This document shows positions 8,822 to 15,941 of a stretch of DNA of 64,000 nt, piece after piece. The first letter of the stretch is position 1. Every line of letters begins with the position of its first letter. The position numbers were made by a program, and so were the translations under genes. The notes under the pieces were generated by a model. The model did no database searches. It worked only from the letters and a program-made list of their open reading frames with translations, and was not told the origin of the DNA. The stretch is from Prevotella sp. UBA3675 (GTDB taxonomy: Bacteria > Bacteroidota > Bacteroidia > Bacteroidales > Bacteroidaceae): assembly GCA_002372235.1 (NCBI GenBank), contig DFJI01000040.1, positions 1 to 64,000 on the forward strand, given 5' to 3'.

Positions 8822-9664
8822 TTAGCGCAAATCTGCGATTTGCGAAAAATCCTGGTCGCTATAATCGAGGTTCTCTCCCCCCATGCCCCAGATGAACGTA
8901 TAGTTGTGTGTGGCGGCGGCGGAGTGGATGCTCCATTCGGGTGAGATCACGGCCTGCTCGCCGCGCATCCAGATGTGGCGCGTCTCCTGCGGCTCGCCCA
9001 TGAAGTGGCACACGGCCTGGTCGGCGGGCAGCTCGAAGTAGAAGTAAGCCTCCATGCGACGGCTGTGGGTGTGGGCCGGCATCGTGTTCCACACACTGCC
9101 GGGTGCCAGCTCGGTCATGCCCATCTGCAGCTGACAGGTGGGGAGCACCTGGTTGACCAGCATCTTGTTGATGTTGCGCTCGTTCGAGGTCTCGAGCGCA
9201 CCCATGTGGGCCACCACGGCCTCCTGCTTGGTCACCTTGCGGGTGGGGTAGGCGCAGTGGGCGGTCGTGGAGTTGAAGTAGAACTTGGCGGGACGGGCGG
9301 CATCCTTCGAGAGGAACACCACTTCGTGGTCGCCCCGGCCTATGTAGAGTGCCTCCTTGAAGTCCAGTGAGAACACCTCGTCGCCCACGCAGACCTTTCC
9401 GGGTCCGCCCACGTTGTAGATGCCCACCTCGCGGCGCTCGGTGAAGCAGCGGGCCTTGATCGGGTCGATGGCCTCGAGCGGCAGCTGCTCGCTCACGGGC
9501 ATGGCTCCGCCCACGATCATGCGGTCGTACATGGAATAGACCATCTGCACCTCGTCCTTCACGAACAGACGCTCGATGAGGAAGTCGCGGCGCAGGCGGG
9601 CCGTGTCGTAGTGGCGTGCGTCCTCGGGATGGGCAGCATAGCGTACTTCGTAGTTAGTCTTCAT
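8822..9664 (-). CDS. kduI: 5-dehydro-4-deoxy-D-glucuronate isomerase
   Basis: This 280-aa cupin-fold enzyme has the length expected for KduI. It converts 5-keto-4-deoxyuronate (DKI) to DKII, the step before KduD. The metal site is visible as HTHSRRMEAYFYF (about residues 196-208), with the further ligands expected near PEWSIHSAAATHNYTFIWGMGGEN. The C-terminus ends in a Q-D-F-S-Q rich tail as in homologues. A TAATTTTG -7 box at 9720-9727 probably drives kduI, the four-helix-bundle gene and kduD together. Confidence 0.93.
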   Translation of the reverse strand: MKTNYEVRYAAHPEDARHYDTARLRRDFLIERLFVKDEVQMVYSMYDRMIVGGAMPVSEQLPLEAIDPIKARCFTERREVGIYNVGGPGKVCVGDEVFSLDFKEALYIGRGDHEVVFLSKDAARPAKFYFNSTTAHCAYPTRKVTKQEAVVAHMGALETSNERNINKMLVNQVLPTCQLQMGMTELAPGSVWNTMPAHTHSRRMEAYFYFELPADQAVCHFMGEPQETRHIWMRGEQAVISPEWSIHSAAATHNYTFIWGMGGENLDYSDQDFSQIADLR

Positions 9665-9719
9665 ATTCTTGTCGATTCAGATTAGTCAGTCAAATAGTCG
9701 TAGAACGAATAGTGTGCTG

Positions 9720-9727
9720 CAAAATTA
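9720..9727 (-). promoter_or_regulatory. -7 box for kduI
   Basis: TAATTTTG on the minus strand, followed by GC, lies about 55 bases upstream of the kduI start. Confidence 0.45.
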
Positions 9728-9814
9728 CAGAAAATTTTCCGAAATGTTCAACGATTGCGCCTATCTTTTCATAAACTTACTTAAAATAGGGTTCGAAAGT
9801 TCGGTGGTTTTCTT

Positions 9815-9887
9815 GCAGCGGACTACAGGACTAAAAGACTTATAGGCATCTGGTGTAAATTAGTCCTCAAGTCCTGTAGTCCGCTGC
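9815..9887. repeat. Perfect 18-bp inverted repeat
   Basis: GCAGCGGACTACAGGACT and its exact complement AGTCCTGTAGTCCGCTGC enclose a 37-base loop that itself contains further AGTC/GACT pieces. The right arm is followed by TAAAAAAA. It could be a palindromic dispersed element or a long-loop terminator. Confidence 0.8.
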
Positions 9888-9932
9888 TAAAAAAACAAGC
9901 TTTTCGGACTGTGTCTAAAAAGAGGTCTGAAT

Positions 9933-10101
9933 GGTTTAGGATAGATGATACAGCGGTTTAGGCTGAGCCAGCATGCGAAACAGCCTAAATCGCAGAGGTG
10001 ATTTAGGCTGTTTCACGTCGTGGTTTAGGTCATATCGTGTTGTGATTTTGGCTAAATCGTGCCGCAATCTTGGCAAGAACTCAGCATGATTCTGCCTAAA
10101 T
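9933..10101. repeat. GATTTAGGCT repeat cluster, locus 1
   Basis: Seven or so degenerate copies in both orientations include GGTTTAGGCT at 9955, AGCCTAAATC at 9982, GATTTAGGCT at 10000 and GATTTTGGCTAAATC at 10043, with CCGCAATCTTGGC between. The same words recur at 48235-48376. Confidence 0.75.
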
Positions 10102-10112
10102 GGTAAAGGCAT

Positions 10113-10142
10113 AAAAAAAGCTGGCGAAAAGATTCGCCAGCC
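10113..10142 (-). terminator. Terminator of the outer membrane barrel gene
   Basis: On the minus strand GCTGGCGAA pairs with TTCGCCAGC across a 4-base loop and is followed by TTTTTTTA, just downstream of the gene that ends at 10181. Confidence 0.85.
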
Positions 10143-10180
10143 TATCGTGATAAGTGATTAAAATGTTGCTCAGTGCTTGA

Positions 10181-11032
10181 TTAGAAAGTCCAACCGAGAC
10201 GGAGAGCGGAAACAGCCTCGAACTTCAGAGAAGTAGTCTTGTTGCCCACTTCATGCTTGTTCGTGATTGTTTTTGTAGCACCATCTGTGTTGAAAGAAGA
10301 TAACTCTACAACTTTAGTCACATCGTAGTTTTTGTACTTGATGTTATTGAAGTTGATACCCAGCTCAGCACCTACAAATAAGTTCTTGGTGATATAGAAA
10401 TCAATACCTGTGAAGACACCTGCTTTAAAGGTGAAACTTGAAGAGCTCTTATTTATATTATCGTAGCCTTTATACTCTTCCTTCTCGTTAACCCATTTTG
10501 ACAGACCACTCTTGGAATCGTAACCCCAACTTTTGGTGTTGTCAACAGTGCTCTTACAGTTGACCATGTTGAAACCAACCTGTGCACCAGCATAGAGATC
10601 GGCACGACCGAACTTTGCAAAATGATACTCATAACCCAGATTCAAGCCAAACTTTGTGCTGTTTGTCTTGGTCTTGTCATCCTTTGTGTTGTTGTATTCG
10701 TCCATGGCTTTAGCAAACTTAATGTCATCGTATTTGCCGTTAACGATGAACTTAGGATCTTCTGAACTGGGAATAGTTTTGTCAGAATTCTTCGTTTCGT
10801 TATTCAGACCAACATTCAGACCAAGACGAATAGCGTGCTCGTCGCTGATGAAGTAGCGGAACTTGAGTCCTACGTTGTCAAGCCTAAAAGTTGTGAAGTC
10901 GTTGCTGAAGGGGTTGAACTGAACCTCAGTGCCGAAGTCACCCTTCTTAGGACCAAACTCGTCCTGTGCGTTGATGTTACCTGAAACAAACATCAGTGCA
11001 GCTACAGCTGCGATTTTCATGAAGTTTTTCAT
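10181..11032 (-). CDS. Outer membrane beta-barrel protein
   Basis: This 283-aa protein has a signal peptide (MKNFMKIAAVAALMFVSGNINAQ). Alternating aromatic/hydrophobic strands (VGLKFRYFIS, HAIRLGLNVGL, FGLNLGYEYHF, LYAGAQVGFNMV, FFVGAELGINF-like strands) end in LRLGWTF with a terminal Phe, the usual barrel end. Asp/Lys/Asn/Thr-rich stretches would be extracellular loops. It fits the generic OmpA/OMP_b-brl porin-like group, but its cargo or partner cannot be told. It has its own promoter (11121-11128) and terminator, so it looks monocistronic. Confidence 0.85.
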   Translation of the reverse strand: MKNFMKIAAVAALMFVSGNINAQDEFGPKKGDFGTEVQFNPFSNDFTTFRLDNVGLKFRYFISDEHAIRLGLNVGLNNETKNSDKTIPSSEDPKFIVNGKYDDIKFAKAMDEYNNTKDDKTKTNSTKFGLNLGYEYHFAKFGRADLYAGAQVGFNMVNCKSTVDNTKSWGYDSKSGLSKWVNEKEEYKGYDNINKSSSSFTFKAGVFTGIDFYITKNLFVGAELGINFNNIKYKNYDVTKVVELSSFNTDGATKTITNKHEVGNKTTSLKFEAVSALRLGWTF

Positions 11033-11120
11033 AATTGTAAATTTTTAGTTTAAAAAATCCTGTTTAAATCTTTTAATTTAACTTTCTCTTTTATTGCACA
11101 TTCTGTTCAGAAATGCGCTG

Positions 11121-11128
11121 CAAAGGTA
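11121..11128 (-). promoter_or_regulatory. -7 box for the barrel gene
   Basis: TACCTTTG on the minus strand, followed by GC, lies about 90 bases upstream of the ATG at 11032. Confidence 0.6.
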
Positions 11129-11258
11129 TCTGTTTTCGCACACAAAACTTTCAAGAAACTTCGGGTTTTGCAAAAAAATGTTGACTTCGTTGACTTGCGT
11201 CAAGAAAATAGGGCAAAAAAAAGTGCTGCTTTTTGGGGCATGAGTAGAAAAAAAGTAG

Positions 11259-11266
11259 TACCTTTG
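11259..11266 (+). promoter_or_regulatory. -7 box for metK
   Basis: TACCTTTG with a TTTG (11232-11235) about 23 bases upstream as a candidate -33. It lies 85 bases before the metK ATG, which excludes the longer reading frame starting at 11168. Confidence 0.65.
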
Positions 11267-11350
11267 CATGCTGTACCAATCGAGAGATGCTCTCGCGCAC
11301 GTACATTATATTATATATATAAAGAGAGAAAGAATACAACAAGAAGCAAT

Positions 11351-12712
11351 ATGGCATATTTATTTACCTCAGAATCAGTGTCGGAAGGCCATCCCGACAA
11401 GGTGGCCGACCAGATTAGCGACGCCATCCTCGACCAGTTCCTGGCCTACGATGACAAGGCCCGTGTGGCCTGCGAGACCTTTGTGACCACCGGACAGGTG
11501 GTGATCATGGGCGAAGTGCGCAGCAGTGTCTATATAGACCTGCAGACCATTGCCCGCAACACGATCAACAAGATAGGCTACACCAAGGCCGAGTACCAGT
11601 TTGACGGCAACTCGTGCGGCATTCTCACCGCCATTCACGAGCAGAGCGCCGACATCAGTAGGGGTGTGGATAAGGAACCCACCCCCAACCCCTCCCGAGG
11701 GGAGGGGAGTCTGGATAGTAAAGGTGACTCCTTGTTAGTTGGCAATGGTAATCAAGCCCCCCTCCCCTCCGGAGGGGAAGGGGATGGGTTGGACCAGGGT
11801 GCCGGCGACCAGGGTATGATGTTCGGCTATGCCACCAACGAGACGGAGAACCTGATGCCCGTGTCGCTCGACCTGGCACACCTCATTGTGCGCACACTGG
11901 CCGACATAAGGCGCGAGGGCAAGGAAATGACCTACCTGCGCCCCGATGCAAAGAGCCAGGTGACGGTGCAGTACAGCGATGAGGGCATTCCTGAGCGCAT
12001 CGACACCATCGTGGTATCGACCCAGCACGACGAGTTTGATACCGACGAGGCCATGCTGGCACGCATCAAGGACGACGTGATCAACATCCTCATACCGCGC
12101 GTGAAACAGCAGATACACTCGCAGAAGGTGCTCGACCTCTTCGGGCTCGACATCAAGTACTTCGTGAACCCCACGGGCAAGTTCGTCATTGGCGGACCCC
12201 ACGGCGACACGGGCCTGACCGGCAGGAAGATTATCGTTGACACCTACGGCGGCAAGGGCGCCCACGGCGGCGGCTCCTTCTCGGGCAAGGACTCGAGCAA
12301 GGTCGATCGTTCGGCTGCCTACGCAGCACGCCACATCGCGAAGAACATGGTGGCAGCCGGCGTGGCCGACGAGATGCTGGTGCAGGTGAGCTATGCCATC
12401 GGCGTGGCACACCCCATGAACGTGTATGTGAACACCTACGGTCGCTCGCACGTGGCGATGAGCGACAGCGAGATAGCCCGCCGCATTGAACAGCTGTTCG
12501 ACCTGCGCCCCAAGGCCATAGAGCGCACACTGAAGCTGCGCCAGCCCATGTACTTGGAGACCGCAGCCTACGGACACATGGGCCGCAAGTGCGAGGTGGT
12601 GAAGAAGACCTTCACCAGCCACTATCACGAGACGAAGGTCATCGACGTGGAGCTCTTCACCTGGGAGAAGCTGGACCGCGTGGACGACATCAAGCGCGCG
12701 TTCGGACTGTAA
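11351..12712 (+). CDS. metK: S-adenosylmethionine synthetase (with in-frame insertion)
   Basis: MetK makes S-adenosylmethionine from ATP and methionine. The start ATG at 11351 gives MAYLFTSESVSEGHPDK, with the metal/phosphate residues His14 and Asp16. GAGDQGMMFGYATNE, RPDAKSQVT, GPHGDTGLTGRKI and GGGSFSGKDSSKVDRSAAY are all present. The 453-aa length exceeds the roughly 385-430 of relatives. The excess lies at residues 110-146, where a Pro/Gly/Ser-rich segment interrupts the conserved GVD-[x]-LDQGAGDQG stretch, beside the flexible active-site loop. The gene is followed after 6 bases by the DUF4271 gene. All catalytic motifs are intact, so it is presumably active. Confidence 0.95.
   Translation: MAYLFTSESVSEGHPDKVADQISDAILDQFLAYDDKARVACETFVTTGQVVIMGEVRSSVYIDLQTIARNTINKIGYTKAEYQFDGNSCGILTAIHEQSADISRGVDKEPTPNPSRGEGSLDSKGDSLLVGNGNQAPLPSGGEGDGLDQGAGDQGMMFGYATNETENLMPVSLDLAHLIVRTLADIRREGKEMTYLRPDAKSQVTVQYSDEGIPERIDTIVVSTQHDEFDTDEAMLARIKDDVINILIPRVKQQIHSQKVLDLFGLDIKYFVNPTGKFVIGGPHGDTGLTGRKIIVDTYGGKGAHGGGSFSGKDSSKVDRSAAYAARHIAKNMVAAGVADEMLVQVSYAIGVAHPMNVYVNTYGRSHVAMSDSEIARRIEQLFDLRPKAIERTLKLRQPMYLETAAYGHMGRKCEVVKKTFTSHYHETKVIDVELFTWEKLDRVDDIKRAFGL
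11678..11788 (+). repeat. Double-palindrome element inserted in frame in metK
   Basis: Two GC-rich palindromes, CCCCTCCCGAGGGGAGGGG at about 11689-11707 and CCCCTCCGGAGGGG at 11764-11777, flank an AT-richer spacer of about 55 bases. The 111-bp span (37 codons) interrupts an otherwise conserved MetK segment without a frameshift. The layout matches the elements in fprA, tyrS and the DEAD-box gene, though the arm sequence differs. Confidence 0.8.
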
Positions 12713-12718
12713 GAGTGT

Positions 12719-13576
12719 ATGAACCAGACCGACAGCCTTTCCCTCACGCAAACCACCCTCACCCCTCCACCGCAAGGAGAGAGTGGGGGAGAGTGGATTT
12801 GGGGAAAGCCCTACTGGGACGATTGGACGTGGGAGAAGCCCTACTGGCAAGAGGCGGCGCTGTCGCCACTCAACGACTACGGCATGGCGGGCGACCCCGT
12901 GCCCTATACGGTTAGCGGCGACAGCCTCGTCACGCTCATGCTGCTCGTGTGCTTCGTGATGGCCGTCGTCTCGGCTGCCAGCACACGCGGCTTCCTGAGC
13001 CGACAGCTGAAGCTGCTCTTCCGTCCGCATGCCGTCGATACCGACATTAGCGAGACGTCGGGCGAGGTGCGCTTCCAGCTCTTCCTCATCTTCGTGTGGT
13101 GCCTGCTCATGGCCATCGTGGCCAACCACTACGTGGGCTACTACCAGGGCACCACGCTCGTCATCGACAGCGAACTGCTCGCGCTGGGCATCTTCTTCGC
13201 GGTGTTCGTGGGCTATCAGCTCATCTACTGGTCGGCCTACGCCCTGGTGGATCATGTGTTCTTCACCCCTCAGCAGAACAGCCAGTGGCTCAAGATACAA
13301 CTGTTCCTCAATGCCAGTATGGGCGTCACGCTCTTTCCTGCCGTGATGATCATGGCTTATTTTAATCTTTCGTTCGAAAAGGTGGTCTATTATTACGGTT
13401 TTGTATTCATTTTCACCAAAACTATTGCATTTTATAAGAGTTGGAACATCTTTTTCCGACAAAATGGCATTTATCTCCAGAATTTTTTGTACTTTTGCGC
13501 CCTTGAAATCATTCCATTGCTTTCTTTAGGGGCTGGATTGATGGTTTTAATCGACCATTTAAAGCTAAATTATTAG
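12719..13576 (+). CDS. DUF4271 integral membrane protein
   Basis: This 285-aa protein has about six hydrophobic helices, for example around residues 62-82 (LVTLMLLVCFVMAVVSA), 118-140, 150-175, 205-225 and 262-282. It matches in length and neighbourhood the DUF4271 protein that precedes hemD in Bacteroides-type genomes. The function is unknown. The first 45 residues are not conserved in character: a palindromic GC-rich repeat encodes TPPPQGESGGEW, and a KPYW motif occurs twice (WGKPYWDDW, WEKPYWQEA). The start ATG lies 6 bases after metK, suggesting co-transcription. Confidence 0.8.
   Translation: MNQTDSLSLTQTTLTPPPQGESGGEWIWGKPYWDDWTWEKPYWQEAALSPLNDYGMAGDPVPYTVSGDSLVTLMLLVCFVMAVVSAASTRGFLSRQLKLLFRPHAVDTDISETSGEVRFQLFLIFVWCLLMAIVANHYVGYYQGTTLVIDSELLALGIFFAVFVGYQLIYWSAYALVDHVFFTPQQNSQWLKIQLFLNASMGVTLFPAVMIMAYFNLSFEKVVYYYGFVFIFTKTIAFYKSWNIFFRQNGIYLQNFLYFCALEIIPLLSLGAGLMVLIDHLKLNY
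12756..12796 (+). repeat. Single GC-rich palindromic repeat at the start of the DUF4271 gene
   Basis: CCCTCACCCCTCCACC and GGAGAGAGTGGGGGAGAG form an imperfect palindrome inside the N-terminal codons. Only one palindrome is present, so it may be a half element of the metK type. Confidence 0.5.
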
Positions 13577-13590
13577 GATTTATAGACGAA

Positions 13591-14340
13591 ATGATTAAGA
13601 AAATCTTGGTGTCGCAACCTAAGCCGACGAGTGAGAAGTCTCCTTACTATGAGATAGCCGAGCGTTTTGGCGTAGAGCTGGTGTTCCGTCCGTTTATCAA
13701 GGTTGAGGGTATTAGCGCACGCGAATTTCGTGCGCAGAAAGTGAGTATATTGGATCATACGGCCGTCGTCTTTACGTCACGCCATGCCATCGACCATTTC
13801 TTTACTTTGGCCAAGGAGCTGCGCGTCACGATTCCAGAGGACATGAAGTACTTCTGCGTGACCGAGACCATTGCGCTCTACATTCAGAAATACGTGCAGT
13901 ATCGCAAGCGCAAGGTGTTCTTCGGCACGACAGGGCGGATCGATGACCTGATACCCACCATGCTGAAGCACAAGAGCGAGAAATACCTGGTGCCGATGAG
14001 CGACGTGCATGGCGACTCGCTCAAGGAGCTGCTTGACTCGAAGAAGCTCAACCATACCGAGTGCATCATGTATCGCACAGTGAGCAACGACTTCACCGAC
14101 GAGGAAGTGAAGACGTTCGACTACGACATGCTCATCTTCTTCAGCCCCTCGGGCATTGAGTCGCTCACGAAGAACTTCCCCAACTTTGAACAGGACAAGA
14201 TAGCCATCGGAACCTTCGGGCCCGCCACGGCCAAGGCTGTGCGCGATGCAGGCCTGCGCCTGGACCTCGAGGCACCGTCAGCGAAATATCCCTCGATGAC
14301 GGGTGCGCTGCAGCACTTCCTGATGGAGAACGAAGAATAA
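13591..14340 (+). CDS. hemD: Uroporphyrinogen-III synthase
   Basis: This 249-aa protein has the bilobal HemD layout: KKILVSQPKP at the start of lobe 1, AVVFTSRHAIDHF, and in lobe 2 MLIFFSPSGIESL and IGTFGPATAKAVRDAGLR. The enzyme closes and inverts ring D of hydroxymethylbilane to give uroporphyrinogen III. HemD sequences are poorly conserved, so the position between DUF4271 and rnpA, as in other Bacteroidales, adds support. It starts 14 bases after the DUF4271 stop. Confidence 0.88.
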   Translation: MIKKILVSQPKPTSEKSPYYEIAERFGVELVFRPFIKVEGISAREFRAQKVSILDHTAVVFTSRHAIDHFFTLAKELRVTIPEDMKYFCVTETIALYIQKYVQYRKRKVFFGTTGRIDDLIPTMLKHKSEKYLVPMSDVHGDSLKELLDSKKLNHTECIMYRTVSNDFTDEEVKTFDYDMLIFFSPSGIESLTKNFPNFEQDKIAIGTFGPATAKAVRDAGLRLDLEAPSAKYPSMTGALQHFLMENEE

Positions 14341-14365
14341 GGAACTTCTTTTTTTTCCGCACACT

Positions 14366-14770
14366 GTGAAGGGCAGTTTTTCATTTGAAAAAAACGAGCG
14401 CGTCGCCAGTCAGAAACTCATCGATGAACTGTTTACCGGCGGGAACAGCCAGTCAGTGGCTGCCTTCCCGCTGCGTGCTGTCTATATGGTGCGCCAGCGC
14501 GAAGACGGCGAGCCTGCGGCCAAGGTGCTCGTGAGCGTGGCCAAGCGACGGCTGCGCCATGCCGTTGACCGCAACCGCACAAAGCGCCAGTTGCGCGAAG
14601 CCTACAGGCTGAACAAGCACCGACTGGAGGGAGCACTGCCCGACGACAGGCAGCTGGTCGTGGCCTTCATCTGGCTGGACGACGGACTGCACGACACGGC
14701 TGTGGTAGCCGCGCGTGTGAAGTCGCTGCTCAAGCGCATCGGCGCTAAGTTGCAAAACAAAAAATTTTGA
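14366..14770 (+). CDS. rnpA: Ribonuclease P protein component
   Basis: This 134-aa basic protein contains the RNase P signature VAKRRLRHAVDRNRTKRQLREAYR (about residues 58-81), with the RNR box that binds P RNA. It begins FSFEKNERVASQK as usual for the family. It helps RNase P process tRNA 5' ends. A GTG start at 14366 is chosen because no in-frame ATG precedes it within the hemD-rnpA gap. It is followed by yidD, the usual partner. Confidence 0.92.
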   Translation: MKGSFSFEKNERVASQKLIDELFTGGNSQSVAAFPLRAVYMVRQREDGEPAAKVLVSVAKRRLRHAVDRNRTKRQLREAYRLNKHRLEGALPDDRQLVVAFIWLDDGLHDTAVVAARVKSLLKRIGAKLQNKKF

Positions 14771-14788
14771 TTGTGAGCGTTTTCACCC

Positions 14789-14899
14789 TTCTCTCTCTTG
14801 TCACTGAATCATGAAAACGCTTCTCTCTCTTGTCACTGAATCATGAAGACGCTTTGGTATTTTCTCTTTTGTCACTGAATTATGAAGACGCTCTGGTAC
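14789..14899 (+). repeat. Three tandem copies of the yidD start region
   Basis: The units 14789-14820, 14821-14860 and 14861-14899 all contain TCTCTYTTGTCACTGAAT followed by an ATGAARACGC start. Each of the first two ATGs opens a short frame: MKTLLSLVTES ends in an ATGA overlap with the second ATG, and MKTLWYFLFCH ends three bases before the real yidD ATG at 14882. Confidence 0.9.
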
Positions 14900-15124
14900 T
14901 ATATCTGTTGGCCGTTGAAATGGCTGTTGCTGCTGCCCATCTTCTTCTATCAGCACTTCATCACCCCCTTCACGCCGCCCTCGTGTCGCTTCACCCCCAC
15001 CTGCTCGGAGTATGCCCGTCAGGCCATCGTGAAGCACGGCCCCTTCAAGGGACTGGCCTTGGCCGTGTGGCGCATCCTGCGCTGCAATCCCTGGGGCGGC
15101 AGCGGATACGACCCCGTGCCGTGA
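14882..15124 (+). CDS. yidD: Membrane protein insertion efficiency factor YidD
   Basis: This 80-aa protein has the YidD core CRFTPTCSEYARQAIVKHG and the C-terminal LRCNPWGGSGYDPVP. It is thought to assist YidC-dependent membrane insertion from the inner face of the membrane, using an N-terminal amphipathic helix. The start used is the third of three repeated ATGAARACGC sites. The upstream two open only 11-codon frames, which may act as translational leaders. Confidence 0.93.
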   Translation: MKTLWYYICWPLKWLLLLPIFFYQHFITPFTPPSCRFTPTCSEYARQAIVKHGPFKGLALAVWRILRCNPWGGSGYDPVP

Positions 15125-15127
15125 TTC

Positions 15128-15176
15128 TTTTTTCGAGGTACGAGGTGCCTCGAAAACACCTCATACCTCGAAAAAA
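15128..15176. terminator. Bidirectional terminator between convergent yidD and ybeY
   Basis: TTTTTCGAGGTACGAGGTG pairs with CACCTCATACCTCGAAAAA across a short loop. Poly-T and poly-A flanks allow use on both strands. Confidence 0.85.
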
Positions 15177-15587
15177 TCAGCGTAGAGCCAGCGCCTTGTT
15201 TTCGGCTGCTTCCATCAGCTCGCGCTCGCCCGGTCCCTTGTCGTTGATGCCGCAGAGGTGCAGGATGCCGTGGATGATGACGCGGTGCAGCTCCTCATCG
15301 TATGACTTACCGAACAGTTCGGCATTCGAGCGCACGGTGTCGAGCGAGATGACGAGGTCGCCGTTGAGCACATCGTCTTCGCAATAGTCGAAGGTGATGA
15401 TGTCGGTGTAGTAGTCGTGCTGCAGGTATTCGCGATTCACGGCCAGGATGTGCTCGTCGTCGCAAAAGAGGTAGCCCACTTCGCCCACCTTCTTGTTATA
15501 GGTGGCTGCCACGCGGCGAATCCACGCTGTAGTGTCGCGCTTGCGGATGGCGGGCATCTTCACGTTCTCGGTGTTATATGTAATCAT
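15177..15587 (-). CDS. ybeY: rRNA maturation endoribonuclease YbeY
   Basis: This 136-aa protein ends with the metal-binding segment HRVIIHGILHLCGINDKGPGE. The first two zinc-ligand histidines (HGILH) are present. The third position, His in the E. coli HGxLHLxGyDH motif, reads Asp-Lys here. I believe this variation is common in Bacteroidetes YbeY. The upstream ISLDTV and YYTDIITF segments match the family. It acts in 16S rRNA 3'-end maturation and ribosome quality control. Confidence 0.9.
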   Translation of the reverse strand: MITYNTENVKMPAIRKRDTTAWIRRVAATYNKKVGEVGYLFCDDEHILAVNREYLQHDYYTDIITFDYCEDDVLNGDLVISLDTVRSNAELFGKSYDEELHRVIIHGILHLCGINDKGPGERELMEAAENKALALR

Positions 15588-15941
15588 AATTATAATGAAT
15601 TGAGAATTTTCTGTTTTACTACGATTTCTTTCTTTACCGTGATTTTTTCTTCTTTACCACGAATTTTCTTCTTTTTTTACCACGAATTTTTCGAATTTTT
15701 CGAATTGGCTGCGCATAAGAGGATTCAATTTTTGTCGAATCTCACGAATTGGAATCGCCAGCGATTCCCGCCATTCGGGATAGAAAAATTCGTTTCATTT
15801 GAGATAATAATTCGTTTTTATTCGGAACAAATCAAGAAGAAAAATTCGTTTCATTCGAAATAGAATTCGTTTCATTTGAAATAAATTAGAAAGAAAAAAT
15901 TCGTTTCATTCGTATCATTCGTGGTTAAAAAATAAGTGTAA
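15588..15941. repeat. 354-bp AT-rich intergenic region with AATTCG repeats, possible MITE-like element
   Basis: No gene is seen. TTTTTACCACGAATT near 15672 is mirrored by ATTCGTGGTTAAAAAA near 15919-15934, enclosing about 260 bp. The interior repeats AATTCGTTTCATTYG four or five times, and a CGAATTTTT block occurs twice. The centre holds a small GC-rich hairpin (GAATCGCCAGCGATTC). Confidence 0.65.

Larger units (their letters stand above)
9665..10180. other. 516-bp intergenic region, repeat-rich, no gene seen
   Basis: It holds the kduI promoter, a perfect 18-bp inverted repeat (9815-9887), a cluster of GATTTAGGCT-type repeats (about 9933-10101) and the terminator of the downstream barrel gene. 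No frame with coding character was found. Confidence 0.7.
11033..11350. other. 318-bp divergent promoter region between the barrel gene and metK
   Basis: It contains -7 boxes for both flanking genes. A small CGAGAG/CTCTCG hairpin (about 11281-11295) lies in the metK leader, followed by an AT-rich stretch. No SAM-riboswitch core was recognised. Confidence 0.6.

Noticed and set aside
9933..10101. CRISPR array at the GATTTAGGCT clusters
   Set aside because: The repeats are about 10 bp, degenerate, in both orientations and irregularly spaced, with no cas genes nearby.
11168..11350. Upstream extension of the metK reading frame
   Set aside because: The extension spans the TACCTTTG promoter and has no MetK-like residues. 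MetK homologues start at MAYLFTSESVSEGHPDK.
11267..11350. SAM riboswitch in the metK leader
   Set aside because: Only a small CGAGAG/CTCTCG hairpin is present, and the leader is short and AT-rich without a recognisable aptamer core.
11735..13462. Long minus-strand open frame opposite metK and the DUF4271 gene
   Set aside because: It is His/Val/Leu-rich with no motif and lies antisense to two well-supported genes; an artefact of GC-rich codon usage.
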